A stretch of 64,000 bases of DNA from an uncultured Flavobacteriales bacterium. GTDB lineage: Bacteria; Bacteroidota; Bacteroidia; Flavobacteriales; Crocinitomicaceae. Shown one piece after another: positions 7,493 to 16,566 of the stretch. A program made the position numbers and the translations under genes. The notes under the pieces were generated by a model, which made no database searches, had not been told where the DNA came from, and worked only from the letters and a program-made list of their open reading frames with translations. The first letter of the stretch is position 1, and every line of letters begins with the position of its first letter. Where the stretch lies: positions 1-64,000 of the forward strand of contig CAMLIF010000002.1 in NCBI GenBank assembly GCA_946479985.1. The letters run 5' to 3'.

Positions 7493-9251
7493 GATAGATT
7501 CCTTTTCGAACAAGACGGTATTCGTCATGCATCACAATGAAACATTGTTTGTTTTCATAGCCGCAATTTGGTGCAACCTGATCCATTTCAAACGAATTCT
7601 GAACTAACGAATGATCGTCCGACTGATCTAAAAATAAATAAGGAACAAAGTAGCGTAAAATATCATATCCCTGAACTGCAACTTTCCCCATGTCGGCGTT
7701 GTATTCTGTTCTGTAAACACGCAAAAGATCTTCCGTTTTTTGATCCGAGTAATTCAAATCACTGGAAGTACACCACTGAATATTATAAGTTGTTTTATAG
7801 TAACCACTCAAATCGTTGAAACCTGACCAATCTTTTGTTCCTAAAACAGAAATAGTTCCTGCACCTGCTTTGGTGCGCAGCTTGTGAAGTGCATTGATAA
7901 ATTTCATCACATTTGCTTCGTTGCCGGTTGGGACAACAAATACAGTATTTCCGTTTTTACGAATCATTGTTCCGATATCTGCCAGTTTGACTTCTACCAA
8001 TTTAGGAGAGCCGTTTTTTGCAGCCAGTTCATTGTATTTTGAACGATACGCGTTGTATAGATCAGCATCTTTTTTGGGATCCAGGTTTACTAAAACAACT
8101 TGCGCCGATTTAAAGCTTTCTGTTGTGTACTTCGCCAAAATGTGCAATTGCGTAATTTCCGACGCAACTGCTGTATATACAAACGGATTGTCTTTAAGAA
8201 TAGAACTGTTTACTGACGAAGGGCAGACCATTCGAATTTTGTTCGTTTTGCAGAAAGTACCAACAAGATCAGCAGTTTGGGGAAATAACGGGCCAATAAT
8301 CAAGTCCATGGTTTTGAGCTCCGGCTTTTTCAAAGCAGTAACAACTTCTGCCGAGTCTACAGGAAAATCAATTACCTGAATTTTTGCTTTAATTCCGAGT
8401 TGCTCCAAAGAATCTACGGCGAGCATCATTCCCATATAGTATTCCGTAGACAGGTTTTTCATTCCTGCACCCAATGATTTATCTAATCCGAAAGGCAACA
8501 AAACTGCTATGTTGTATTCAGACTTCTTTGAGAACATCAATTCCTGGTCAACCTTTGGCTCAGGAACCTGGATAATTTCACGAATTGGAACCTGATCAAC
8601 CTTTTCTTTTTTCACAGGAATCTTCAATGTTGCTCCCGGACTAATGGCTGAAGATTTCAGATTATTGAACTTCTGCAATTCAGCCGCAGAAATCATGTAA
8701 CGTTTTGAGATTGTATATAAAGTCTCACCTTTCTTCACAACATAGTTTACGATGGAATCCGAATAAACCACGTTTGTTTGAACAGTTGCAGGAGAAGTTG
8801 TTTCTACCGGTTTCACGTCTTTCACTTCTTTAATAGGAAAGTAAACCAGCTGATCAAGTTTTAATGAAGCTGCTGCTTCAGGATTCAGTGAATTCACTTC
8901 ATTCAGATCCGAACCATATTTTTTTGTCAAACTGTAAAGCGTTTCACCTTTAACTACGTAATGTTTTACGAGTATCGTTCCATCTTTCACTTTTAGCGTT
9001 GTTACTCCCTGTGGAATCAGATAGGTAACACCTTCCTTAATTGCTTTTTCGGCTCCGGGATTTGCTTTTACTATTTCAGCACCAGGAACACCATATAGTG
9101 TTTGCATTCCGTATAGTGTATTTCCGGCTTCGGCAACGTGCATGATATACATTTTTCCTCCAATAACCTGAACAGTTACGTCTTCTTTTACCTCCTGAGT
9201 AAATGAAACAGTTGCGAAAAGTACAAACGCTATTAAAAGTAATGTTCTCAT
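7485..9251 (-). CDS. LysM protein fused to a type I periplasmic-binding fold
   Basis: 588 residues. Signal peptide MRTLLLIAFVLFATVSF, then three LysM repeats at about residues 33-80, 96-142 and 168-214. The clearest are YVVKGETLYSLTKKYG and YVVKKGETLYTISKRYM, which bind peptidoglycan. From about residue 245 comes an ABC-type substrate-binding/Leu-Ile-Val-like fold (YNIAVLLPFGLD, DLIIGPLFPQTADLV, VCPSSVNSSI, VVPTGNEANVMKF). No permease or ATPase is adjacent, so this is more likely a sensor or scaffold on the cell wall than a transporter subunit; that role is inference. It lies between guaA and hemF on the same strand and overlaps hemF by 8 nt. Confidence 0.88.
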   Translation of the reverse strand: MRTLLLIAFVLFATVSFTQEVKEDVTVQVIGGKMYIMHVAEAGNTLYGMQTLYGVPGAEIVKANPGAEKAIKEGVTYLIPQGVTTLKVKDGTILVKHYVVKGETLYSLTKKYGSDLNEVNSLNPEAAASLKLDQLVYFPIKEVKDVKPVETTSPATVQTNVVYSDSIVNYVVKKGETLYTISKRYMISAAELQKFNNLKSSAISPGATLKIPVKKEKVDQVPIREIIQVPEPKVDQELMFSKKSEYNIAVLLPFGLDKSLGAGMKNLSTEYYMGMMLAVDSLEQLGIKAKIQVIDFPVDSAEVVTALKKPELKTMDLIIGPLFPQTADLVGTFCKTNKIRMVCPSSVNSSILKDNPFVYTAVASEITQLHILAKYTTESFKSAQVVLVNLDPKKDADLYNAYRSKYNELAAKNGSPKLVEVKLADIGTMIRKNGNTVFVVPTGNEANVMKFINALHKLRTKAGAGTISVLGTKDWSGFNDLSGYYKTTYNIQWCTSSDLNYSDQKTEDLLRVYRTEYNADMGKVAVQGYDILRYFVPYLFLDQSDDHSLVQNSFEMDQVAPNCGYENKQCFIVMHDEYRLVRKGIYHE

Positions 9252-9286
9252 ATTTTTTTCTCTACGGTTTACAATTCAAATGCCAG

Positions 9287-10819
9287 TTATTCCCACTCAA
9301 TAGTTGCAGGAGGCTTAGAACTAATATCGTATGTAACACGGTTAATTCCTTTCACCTGGTTTATGATCTTATTTGAAATTTTTGCAAGAAATTCGTACGG
9401 TAAATGACACCAATCGGCCGTCATTCCGTCAGTTGAACTAACAGCACGAAGCGCAACTGCGTTTTCATACGTACGCTCATCACCCATTACACCAACCGAT
9501 TGAATTGGCAGGAAAATAGCACCTGCCTGCCAAACCTGATCGTACAATCCGTCTTCTTTCAATCCGTCAATAAACAAAGCATCAACTTCCTGAAGGATAC
9601 GTACTTTTTCAGCGGTTACTTCACCAAGAATACGGATTCCAAGTCCGGGACCCGGGAAAGGATGACGATTTAATATATTCATTGGTAAATCCAAAGACTT
9701 ACCTACTCTTCTCACTTCATCTTTAAACAATAGACGCAAAGGTTCAACTACCTGCAACTTCATGTAATCAGGTAATCCACCAACGTTGTGATGTGACTTA
9801 ATTGTTTGGCTGGGTCCGCCGTTTACTGAAACCGATTCAATAACATCCGGGTAAATTGTACCCTGTCCAAGCCATTTCGCATCTTCCACCAATTTAGATT
9901 CTGTGTCAAACACGTCAACAAATACTTTTCCAATCGCTTTTCGTTTCGCTTCTGGATCCGTTACACCATCAAGGGCTGCATAAAAATCAGCAGATGCATC
10001 AACGCCCTTCACGTTTAGTCCAAGCCCTTTATAGCTTTCCAAAACGGAAGAAAACTCATTCTTACGGAGTAAGCCGTTATCTACAAAAATACAGTGCAGG
10101 TTACTTCCGATTGCTCTGTGTAAAATCATTGCTGCAACAGAAGAATCAACACCACCTGACAATCCAAGGATCACTTTATCGCTTCCTAACTTCGCTTTCA
10201 GATCAGCAACAGTACTGTCAACAAACGAATCAGGAGTCCAGCTTTGAGAACACCCGCAAATTCCGACAATAAAATTTTTCAAAAGAATCTGACCTTCTAA
10301 TGAATGGTACACTTCCGGGTGAAATTGAATTCCATAGGTAGATTCGCCATCAATTGCATAACCAGCAACTTCCACATCGTGAGTACTTGCAATAATTTTA
10401 TAATTTGAAGGAACATTTTTTATGGTATCACCATGACTCATCCAAACCTGGGAACCAACAGTCATACCTGAAACCAATTCATTGTTTCTATCAACGGAAG
10501 CCAAATTTGCTCTACCGTATTCACGAATTGTAGATGGAAGAACATCTCCGCCATAATTTAATGCAAGGTACTGAGCTCCAAAACACACTCCTAGCAGAGG
10601 GAATTCCCCTTTAATTGCAGACAAGTCTGGTTTTGGAGATTCAGGGTCTCTTGTAGAAAAAGGACTTCCTGAAAGAATCACTCCTTTGATATGAGAACCT
10701 AATTCAGGCACTTTATTCCACGGATGGATTTCACAATAAACATTAAGCTCTCTTACTCTACGTGCAATTAACTGCGTGTATTGAGAACCAAAATCTAAAA
10801 TCAGAATCATTTCTTGCAT
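9287..10819 (-). CDS. guaA: GMP synthase (glutamine-hydrolysing)
   Basis: Converts XMP to GMP with ATP and glutamine, the last step of guanine nucleotide synthesis. The N-terminal class I glutamine amidotransferase has Cys79 in GVCFGAQYL and His167/Glu169 in QFHPEV. The PP-loop is [13 protein letters not shown] (about 219-230). The C-terminal dimerisation domain ends in KPPATIEWE. The start at ATG 10819 ([14 protein letters not shown]) fits the family; an ATG six codons earlier would add a non-conserved tail. The length of 510 aa is usual. A perfect TATCTTTG ends 5 nt before this ATG. Confidence 0.97.
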   Translation of the reverse strand: MQEMILILDFGSQYTQLIARRVRELNVYCEIHPWNKVPELGSHIKGVILSGSPFSTRDPESPKPDLSAIKGEFPLLGVCFGAQYLALNYGGDVLPSTIREYGRANLASVDRNNELVSGMTVGSQVWMSHGDTIKNVPSNYKIIASTHDVEVAGYAIDGESTYGIQFHPEVYHSLEGQILLKNFIVGICGCSQSWTPDSFVDSTVADLKAKLGSDKVILGLSGGVDSSVAAMILHRAIGSNLHCIFVDNGLLRKNEFSSVLESYKGLGLNVKGVDASADFYAALDGVTDPEAKRKAIGKVFVDVFDTESKLVEDAKWLGQGTIYPDVIESVSVNGGPSQTIKSHHNVGGLPDYMKLQVVEPLRLLFKDEVRRVGKSLDLPMNILNRHPFPGPGLGIRILGEVTAEKVRILQEVDALFIDGLKEDGLYDQVWQAGAIFLPIQSVGVMGDERTYENAVALRAVSSTDGMTADWCHLPYEFLAKISNKIINQVKGINRVTYDISSKPPATIEWE

Positions 10820-10824
10820 GGTCG

Positions 10825-10832
10825 CAAAGATA
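10825..10832 (-). promoter_or_regulatory. TATCTTTG, -7 element of guaA
   Basis: Perfect TAnnTTTG on the minus strand, 5 nt before the chosen start codon, which implies little or no leader. It also argues against the ATG at 10837, which lies upstream of it. Confidence 0.45.
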
Positions 10833-10984
10833 ATCAATAGTTGGACAGGTTAAAAATGAGAATGTAAATTTAAAAGAGAAGTTATGTCAGTTGCTTAAAC
10901 AATTTCGACAAGTTTCAATTCTCCGTTCTCAATTTTCAATTCTAATTCGGTTCTTATGTCAGTTCAATGATTCCGGCTAAGCCA

Positions 10985-11024
10985 ATTTGTCAGCAAATAG
11001 AAATTGGAATAATTTCTGACAAAT
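10985..11024. promoter_or_regulatory. Long inverted repeat in front of secA
   Basis: ATTTGTCAG (10985-10993) and CTGACAAAT (11016-11024) are perfect complements. Inside them AAATT and AATTT also pair around a GGAAT loop, with a 7-nt bulge on the left side. The element lies 68 nt before the secA start and 38 nt before the TATTTTTG element. There is no T-run, so an operator or leader structure is more likely than a terminator. The rest of the 272-nt guaA-secA gap holds only an 11-nt direct repeat, TTATGTCAGTT (10882 and 10954). Confidence 0.45.
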
Positions 11025-11061
11025 GGAGACCACTAACGGACTAGCTTCAACGATAATTGCT

Positions 11062-11069
11062 TATTTTTG
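11062..11069 (+). promoter_or_regulatory. TATTTTTG, -7 element of secA
   Basis: Perfect TAnnTTTG, 22 nt before the ATG at 11092. It supports that start over the in-frame ATG at 11023, which would lie upstream of the promoter. No -33 TTG is seen at normal spacing. Confidence 0.4.
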
Positions 11070-11091
11070 GGCTTCTCATTTTTTTAGAACA

Positions 11092-14000
11092 ATGTTAAAA
11101 GGACTTATTAAAACCCTAATAGGAGATAAATCGGCAACCGATAGAAAAAAGTACCAGCCTGTTGTAGAACACGTTGCAAAAATATACCCGGAAGTTCAGA
11201 AAGATACTGACGATCAGTTACGTGGCAGAACGGCCAAATTCCGGGCATTGATTAAAGATGCAATTGCCGGTTTGGAAGCAGAAGTTAGTGAATTGAAACT
11301 CAAATCGAAAGATGTAAATCTTCCTCTTCACGAGAAAGAGACTATTTATACGGAGATTGACGCCAAGTCGAAAAAAATCAATGAAGTTATTGAACAAAAG
11401 CTGGAAGAAATTCTGCCTGAAGCCTTTGCTGTAGTGAAAGAAACTGCTCGAAGATGGGCAGAAAACAAGCAACTGGTTGTAATTGCAACTGATTTTGACA
11501 AAGACCTGATCACACGTAAGGACGGAATTACTATTGATGGAGATAAAGCAATCTGGTCGAATCAATGGACTGCAGCCGGAGCTCCTGTAGAATGGGTTAT
11601 GGTTCATTACGATGTTCAGTTAATTGGTGGTACCGTTCTTCACAGAGGAAATATTGCCGAGATGCAAACAGGGGAAGGAAAAACGTTGGTTGCAACACTT
11701 CCTGTATATCTAAATGCATTGGCAGGAAAAGGTGTTCACGTTGTAACGGTGAATGATTACCTGGCAAAACGTGACTCTGAGTGGATGGGACCTTTGTACC
11801 AATTCCACGGGTTAAGTGTTGATTGTATCGACAAACACCAGCCAAACTCACCGGCCCGAAGAAAAGCATACAACTCAGATATTACATTCGGTACGAATAA
11901 CGAATTTGGTTTCGATTATTTGAGAGATAACATGGCAAGCGACTCGGCAGATTTAGTTCAGCGTGAGCACCATTTTGCAATTGTCGATGAGGTCGATTCA
12001 GTTTTGATCGATGATGCACGTACTCCATTGATTATCTCTGGACCTACTCCAAAAGGAGATGAGCATGAATTCCATGAATTAAAACCGCGTGTAGAGCACC
12101 TTGTTGAAGCACAGCGTAAATATGTAAACCAAGCCTTATCTGATGCGAAACGCCTGCTTCATATTGCGATGTCAGGCCAGACAGATGGAACAACAGACGT
12201 GAAAACTGCGCTGGAAGAAGGAAGTATTGCTCTTTTACAGGCTCACAGAGGTTTACCTAAAAATAAAGCTTTGATTAAATTCTTGTCTGAGCCAGGGATT
12301 CGTTCGCAATTGCAAAAAGTGGAGAATCAGTACATGGCTGAGCAAGGAAAGCACATGAAGAAGATCGACAAAGAATTGTTTTTCGTGATTGATGAAAAGC
12401 AAAACTCTGTTGACATGACGGAAAAAGGGATTGACCTTATTTCCGGACAAGACGATAGAAATTTCTTTGTAATGCCGGATATTTCAACTGAATTAGCCGT
12501 ATTACAGAAAGAACAATTACCGGCGGAAGAATACAGTCGCAAAAAGGATCTTTTGATCAGAGATTACTCTGTAAAATCCGAGCGCATCCACTCAATCACC
12601 CAATTATTAAAAGCGTACGCATTATTCGACAAAGAAGTTGAGTACGTAATCATGGATGGGAAGATCAAGATTGTTGACGAGCAAACCGGCCGTATTATGG
12701 AGGGTCGCCGTTATTCTGACGGATTACACCAGGCCATTGAGGCAAAAGAAAATGTTACAGTTGAGGCTGCAACACAAACATACGCTACCGTAACCCTGCA
12801 AAATTATTTCAGAATGTACCACAAATTGTGTGGTATGACTGGTACTGCGGAAACGGAAGCAAAAGAGTTCTGGGATATTTACAAATTAGATGTAGTAGTG
12901 ATCCCTACAAACCGACCAATTTCCAGAAAAGACCAGCAAGATCTTGTTTTCAAAACGGCTCGTGAAAAATATGCAGCGGTTATTGACGAGGTTGTGCGTT
13001 TGGTTGAAGCCGGCCGACCGGTTTTAGTTGGTACCACTACAGTTGAAATTTCCGAGTTATTGAGTCGAATGCTCAAAATGAGAAATATCAACCACCAGGT
13101 ATTGAATGCTAAGTATCACCAAAAAGAAGCTGAGATTGTTGCTATGGCCGGTAAGGCCGGAGCAGTTACCATTGCAACTAACATGGCTGGTCGTGGAACG
13201 GATATCAAATTAGGTGAAGGCGTAAAAGAAGCAGGAGGTTTGGCTATCGTTGGTACCGAGCGTCACGATTCACGTCGTGTAGACCGCCAGTTGCGTGGTC
13301 GTGCAGGTCGTCAGGGTGATCCTGGATCTTCCCAATTCTTTGTTTGTCTGGAAGACGATTTGATGCGTAAATTTGGCTCTGAGCGTATTGCTCGTGTTAT
13401 GGACCGATTAGGGCTGAAAGAAGGTGAAGTTATTTCTCACAGCATGGTATCCAAATCTATTGAGCGTGCTCAGAAAAAAGTAGAGGAAAACAACTTCGGT
13501 GTTCGTAAGCGTTTATTGGAATACGATGATGTGATGAATGCTCAGCGTAAGGCTATTTACAAAAAACGCAGAAATGCTTTGTTCGGAGAACGTCTTGATG
13601 TTGACGTATCCAATATGTTCTACGATGTTGTTGAAAACATCGTGAATGTTCATTCAAACGGCTCTTTCCAGGATTTCGAATTGGAGCTGATGCGCCTTTT
13701 AGGTGTTGACAGCCCGATTACCCAGGAACAATTCAACAGCATCAGTAAAGCAGATCTTATTGAAGATATTTACGAATATGTTACGAATCATTACCAGGCT
13801 AAAAACGAGCGCATAGCAAGCATGATTCTGCCACAGGTAAAGGATATTTACGCAAACAACTCGAAATTCGAAGTAATTGTGTTCGATGTAACAAACGGCC
13901 GTAAGAAAATGAACATTCATTTGAATATCAAAGAAGCGGTTGAAACAAACGGTAAAAATATAGCATCAACTATTGAAAGAAACCTTGTTCTCGGAATGAT

Positions 14001-14445
14001 CGACAATGAGTGGAAAGAGCATTTAAGAGAAATGGATGATTTACGCAGTTCTGTACAGCAAGCTGTATATGAGCAAAAAGATCCGTTGCTTATCTATAAA
14101 TTAGAGTCGTTTGAACTATTCAAAACAATGATGAACCGCTTGAGTTCTGAAACTGTTGAGTTCCTAGTTCAATCAGATCTTCAGGGTGAAGACGGAAACA
14201 AAGTTCAAAGTACACAGAAAGCTGCGAGTAATTCAGCATTTGATCAATCTAAAACATCTTCCAGTTCAAGCAGTACACCTGTGCCGGATTTCCAGGGAAG
14301 TCAGGGATATGATGAGGCGATGAAAAATTCCATGCCTCAGCGTGAAAAGCAGCAGCCAGTTGTAGCTGAAGTTAAAATTGGCAGGAATGATGCCTGTCCG
14401 TGCGGTAGTGGAAAAAAATACAAACAGTGTCACGGAAAAGATTAA
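11092..14445 (+). CDS. secA: Preprotein translocase ATPase SecA
   Basis: Motor of Sec export; it drives unfolded preproteins through SecYEG. The start ATG 11092 (MLKGLIKTLIGDKS) matches the family and gives 1117 aa, longer than the about 900 aa of E. coli, as is common in Bacteroidota. Walker A is MQTGEGKT (about 191-198), with DEVDSVLIDDARTP for the DEAD-box region. NBD2 shows MAGRGTDIKLG and RRVDRQLRGRAGRQGDPG. The C-terminal zinc motif CPCGSGKKYKQCH supplies three Cys and one His. An extra helical insert (about residues 330-440, KYVNQALSDAKRLLH...) accounts for much of the extra length. All the signal-peptide proteins in this window would depend on it. Confidence 0.97.
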   Translation: MLKGLIKTLIGDKSATDRKKYQPVVEHVAKIYPEVQKDTDDQLRGRTAKFRALIKDAIAGLEAEVSELKLKSKDVNLPLHEKETIYTEIDAKSKKINEVIEQKLEEILPEAFAVVKETARRWAENKQLVVIATDFDKDLITRKDGITIDGDKAIWSNQWTAAGAPVEWVMVHYDVQLIGGTVLHRGNIAEMQTGEGKTLVATLPVYLNALAGKGVHVVTVNDYLAKRDSEWMGPLYQFHGLSVDCIDKHQPNSPARRKAYNSDITFGTNNEFGFDYLRDNMASDSADLVQREHHFAIVDEVDSVLIDDARTPLIISGPTPKGDEHEFHELKPRVEHLVEAQRKYVNQALSDAKRLLHIAMSGQTDGTTDVKTALEEGSIALLQAHRGLPKNKALIKFLSEPGIRSQLQKVENQYMAEQGKHMKKIDKELFFVIDEKQNSVDMTEKGIDLISGQDDRNFFVMPDISTELAVLQKEQLPAEEYSRKKDLLIRDYSVKSERIHSITQLLKAYALFDKEVEYVIMDGKIKIVDEQTGRIMEGRRYSDGLHQAIEAKENVTVEAATQTYATVTLQNYFRMYHKLCGMTGTAETEAKEFWDIYKLDVVVIPTNRPISRKDQQDLVFKTAREKYAAVIDEVVRLVEAGRPVLVGTTTVEISELLSRMLKMRNINHQVLNAKYHQKEAEIVAMAGKAGAVTIATNMAGRGTDIKLGEGVKEAGGLAIVGTERHDSRRVDRQLRGRAGRQGDPGSSQFFVCLEDDLMRKFGSERIARVMDRLGLKEGEVISHSMVSKSIERAQKKVEENNFGVRKRLLEYDDVMNAQRKAIYKKRRNALFGERLDVDVSNMFYDVVENIVNVHSNGSFQDFELELMRLLGVDSPITQEQFNSISKADLIEDIYEYVTNHYQAKNERIASMILPQVKDIYANNSKFEVIVFDVTNGRKKMNIHLNIKEAVETNGKNIASTIERNLVLGMIDNEWKEHLREMDDLRSSVQQAVYEQKDPLLIYKLESFELFKTMMNRLSSETVEFLVQSDLQGEDGNKVQSTQKAASNSAFDQSKTSSSSSSTPVPDFQGSQGYDEAMKNSMPQREKQQPVVAEVKIGRNDACPCGSGKKYKQCHGKD

Positions 14446-14465
14446 TTCCGAAGAAACGAATATTA

Positions 14466-14498
14466 AAAAGGGTTGTCAGACATTTGACAACCCTTTTT
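14466..14498 (+). terminator. Terminator after secA
   Basis: AAAAGGGTTGTCA pairs with TGACAACCCTTTT around a 6-nt loop, followed by a run of six T. Confidence 0.9.
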
Positions 14499-14620
14499 TG
14501 TTATCTAAAAATTAATAATCACTCAAACCATAAAATTGGTAAACGATATGACTTGAATTTTCATTCTATCAGGCAAGGTGTTCAAGTAAATTATATATTT
14601 CAAGAACAAACTATTGCTCT

Positions 14621-15055
14621 ATGAAAAAAGCACTACTACTGCTTACAGCGTCTATTGCTGTCTGTACTTCTCATGCCCAAAATTCAAGCGAAATTGCGGC
14701 CTGGATGTCCCAACATCCAACAACGTATGTTATTTCTGAAGCTAATTACGATAAAATGTCACAAGCAAGAAAAGACCAGCTTCAGGACAGAATTATTGTT
14801 TACAAAAATGAAATCACGATTGAGCAGCTTGTTGCCCACGCACCATTGAAAAGTACCAGTGCACAATCTAATACTGCAAGAGATTCCGACCTTGCTGAAA
14901 TTAAAGAATGGCTGGCACTGAATCCGGATGTTAAAATTCTTCAGCGTTCACAATACAATTCGATGACCGAAGCAGATCAGACGATGTATCAGGAAATCCA
15001 TGCATTGATATTGATTGGTGAAGAAATTACAGTTCAGGACATTCGTAATTATTAA
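14621..15055 (+). CDS. Short secreted protein with a tandem repeat
   Basis: 144 residues. Signal peptide MKKALLLLTASIAVCTSHAQ with cleavage after residue 20. The mature protein is two copies of a 48-residue unit (about 23-70 and 92-140). SEIAAWMSQHP aligns with AEIKEWLALNP, NYDKMSQ with QYNSMTE, and NEITIEQL with EEITVQDI, joined by a Ser/Thr/Ala linker. No known family is recognised. It precedes a T9SS cargo gene by 12 nt, so the two probably form an operon. A -7-like TATATTTC lies at 14594-14601. Confidence 0.75.
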   Translation: MKKALLLLTASIAVCTSHAQNSSEIAAWMSQHPTTYVISEANYDKMSQARKDQLQDRIIVYKNEITIEQLVAHAPLKSTSAQSNTARDSDLAEIKEWLALNPDVKILQRSQYNSMTEADQTMYQEIHALILIGEEITVQDIRNY

Positions 15056-15067
15056 AAGCTACTACCC

Positions 15068-16519
15068 ATGAAAAAAATAGTTCAATCTCTTTTAGTAGCG
15101 CCCTTGTGTCTGCTTACGTTAATTGCGAATAGTCAATCAGATACTCCTTGTGGGGCACCGGCATTAACGGTGGGTGCTAGTTGTAGTTATACAGCGGGAA
15201 CAACTGTTGGAGCAACTCAACAAACAAATGCTGCCAACGGAGGTACCCCTTCTTGTGGAAGCATGGGACAGGATGTTTGGTATTCATTTGTTGCACCTGC
15301 TTCAGGCTCTATCAACATATCAACCACTTCCGGAGGTGTCACCGATGGTGTAATGGCTTTATATTCGGGAGCTTGTGGAAGTTTAACACAAATGGCCTGT
15401 AGTGACGACGCTGTAGGTTTAATGCCGGCAATATCAAACACGTCATTAACATCGGGCACTACTTACTACATTCGTTTCTGGGATTATGGCGGTGGAGCAG
15501 GTACATTTAATATTTGTGTAACGGCAGTTGCCCCGCCAGCCGGTAATACAACCTGTACCGTTCAGACTCCCATTTGTTCGGGTTCACCAATTACATTTGT
15601 GGCGAACACCGGAGGAACACCGGCCAGTACAGTTAACCCGGGCAATAATTACCAATGTCTGTCTACTTCTCCAAATCCAAGCTGGTACTACCTGGAAATT
15701 GCAACCGGAGGAAACCTGGTAGTAGATATTACTGCAGGATCTGACGTTGACTTTGCAATCTGGGGACCTTTTGCTTCACAGGCAGCAGGAAATGCCGCTT
15801 GTAATACTTATGGAGTGCCTTTAGATTGTTCATACTCAACTGCTGCGGTTGAACAGGTAAATGTTGCCGGAGTAACTACCGGGCAAGTTTATGTTTTATT
15901 GGTAACAAATTACGCGAATACGGTACAAAGTATATCTGTTACGAACGCCGGAGGATCAGCAACTACTAACTGTGCAATTGTTCCTTTACCTGTAGGCTTC
16001 AGTAATTGGGATGCATATCTTTCCGGAGATAAAGTTCGAATGAGCTGGACTACAGAAAGCGAACATAATAATGACTATTTTGTTGTAGAACGATCGTCAG
16101 ACGGCATAATTTGGGAAGCACTTGGTTTTGTTGACGGAAATGGATCAACCAACAATGCAAGTCACTATGGCTACACGGATGACAATCCAAAAGAAGGAGT
16201 GAATTATTACCGTTTGAAACAAGTTGATTTGAATGGGGCATCGAATACAACAAACGTTATTCCTGTTGAATACAGAATAAGTGTTCAACTGCACATTTAC
16301 CCGAATCCGACGAAAGGAAATGTTTTTGTTCAACAAGACGATTACAATATTGTGTCTGTTGAACTTATTGATATCACAGGAAGAAGCCGCTCCATGGCAA
16401 TTTCCCCGGGAACAGAAGGAGTTTCCGTAGATTGTAAAGAACTGGCGAAAGGAACATATACTCTTCGCTCAATCGATGAAATGGGTAACGCATTTAGCTC
16501 TATCCTGATAATTGAATAA
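15068..16519 (+). CDS. T9SS type A cargo with two pre-peptidase-C-like domains
   Basis: 483 residues. Signal peptide MKKIVQSLLVAPLCLLTLIANS. Residues about 28-152 form a PPC-like beta domain (QDVWYSFVAPASGSINIS, MALYSGACG, YYIRFWDYGGGAGTFNICV). Residues about 163-306 form a second Cys-rich module with NPSWYYLEIATGGNL, DFAIWGPF, DCSYSTAAVE and ATTNCAIVP, closely related to the N-terminus of the giant adhesin at 3.0-5.8 kb. Next comes a linker domain (SNWDAYLSGDKVRMSWTTES, with NYYRLKQVDLNG). The C-terminal T9SS type A sorting domain begins at LHIYPNPTKG and ends GTYTLRSIDE...SILIIE. Exported to the surface; the substrate is unknown. Confidence 0.9.
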   Translation: MKKIVQSLLVAPLCLLTLIANSQSDTPCGAPALTVGASCSYTAGTTVGATQQTNAANGGTPSCGSMGQDVWYSFVAPASGSINISTTSGGVTDGVMALYSGACGSLTQMACSDDAVGLMPAISNTSLTSGTTYYIRFWDYGGGAGTFNICVTAVAPPAGNTTCTVQTPICSGSPITFVANTGGTPASTVNPGNNYQCLSTSPNPSWYYLEIATGGNLVVDITAGSDVDFAIWGPFASQAAGNAACNTYGVPLDCSYSTAAVEQVNVAGVTTGQVYVLLVTNYANTVQSISVTNAGGSATTNCAIVPLPVGFSNWDAYLSGDKVRMSWTTESEHNNDYFVVERSSDGIIWEALGFVDGNGSTNNASHYGYTDDNPKEGVNYYRLKQVDLNGASNTTNVIPVEYRISVQLHIYPNPTKGNVFVQQDDYNIVSVELIDITGRSRSMAISPGTEGVSVDCKELAKGTYTLRSIDEMGNAFSSILIIE

Positions 16520-16550
16520 TAAATAAACTGGCAATTTTCATTTCGTTTCT

Positions 16551-16558
16551 TACTTTTG
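16551..16558 (+). promoter_or_regulatory. TACTTTTG, -7 element of the DUF2520 gene
   Basis: Perfect TAnnTTTG, 8 nt before the ATG at 16567. Confidence 0.4.
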
Positions 16559-16566
16559 ATCTTGAA

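Noticed and set aside
7894..8379. 161-codon open frame on the plus strand
   Set aside because: It is the antisense of the LysM/binding-protein gene, with no start signal or family resemblance.
11023..11091. Upstream ATG as secA start
   Set aside because: The extra 23 residues are not conserved in SecA, and TATTTTTG at 11062-11069 lies downstream of that ATG.
11218..11607. 129-codon open frame on the minus strand
   Set aside because: Antisense of secA; Phe/Ser/Asn-rich, as expected of a complement.
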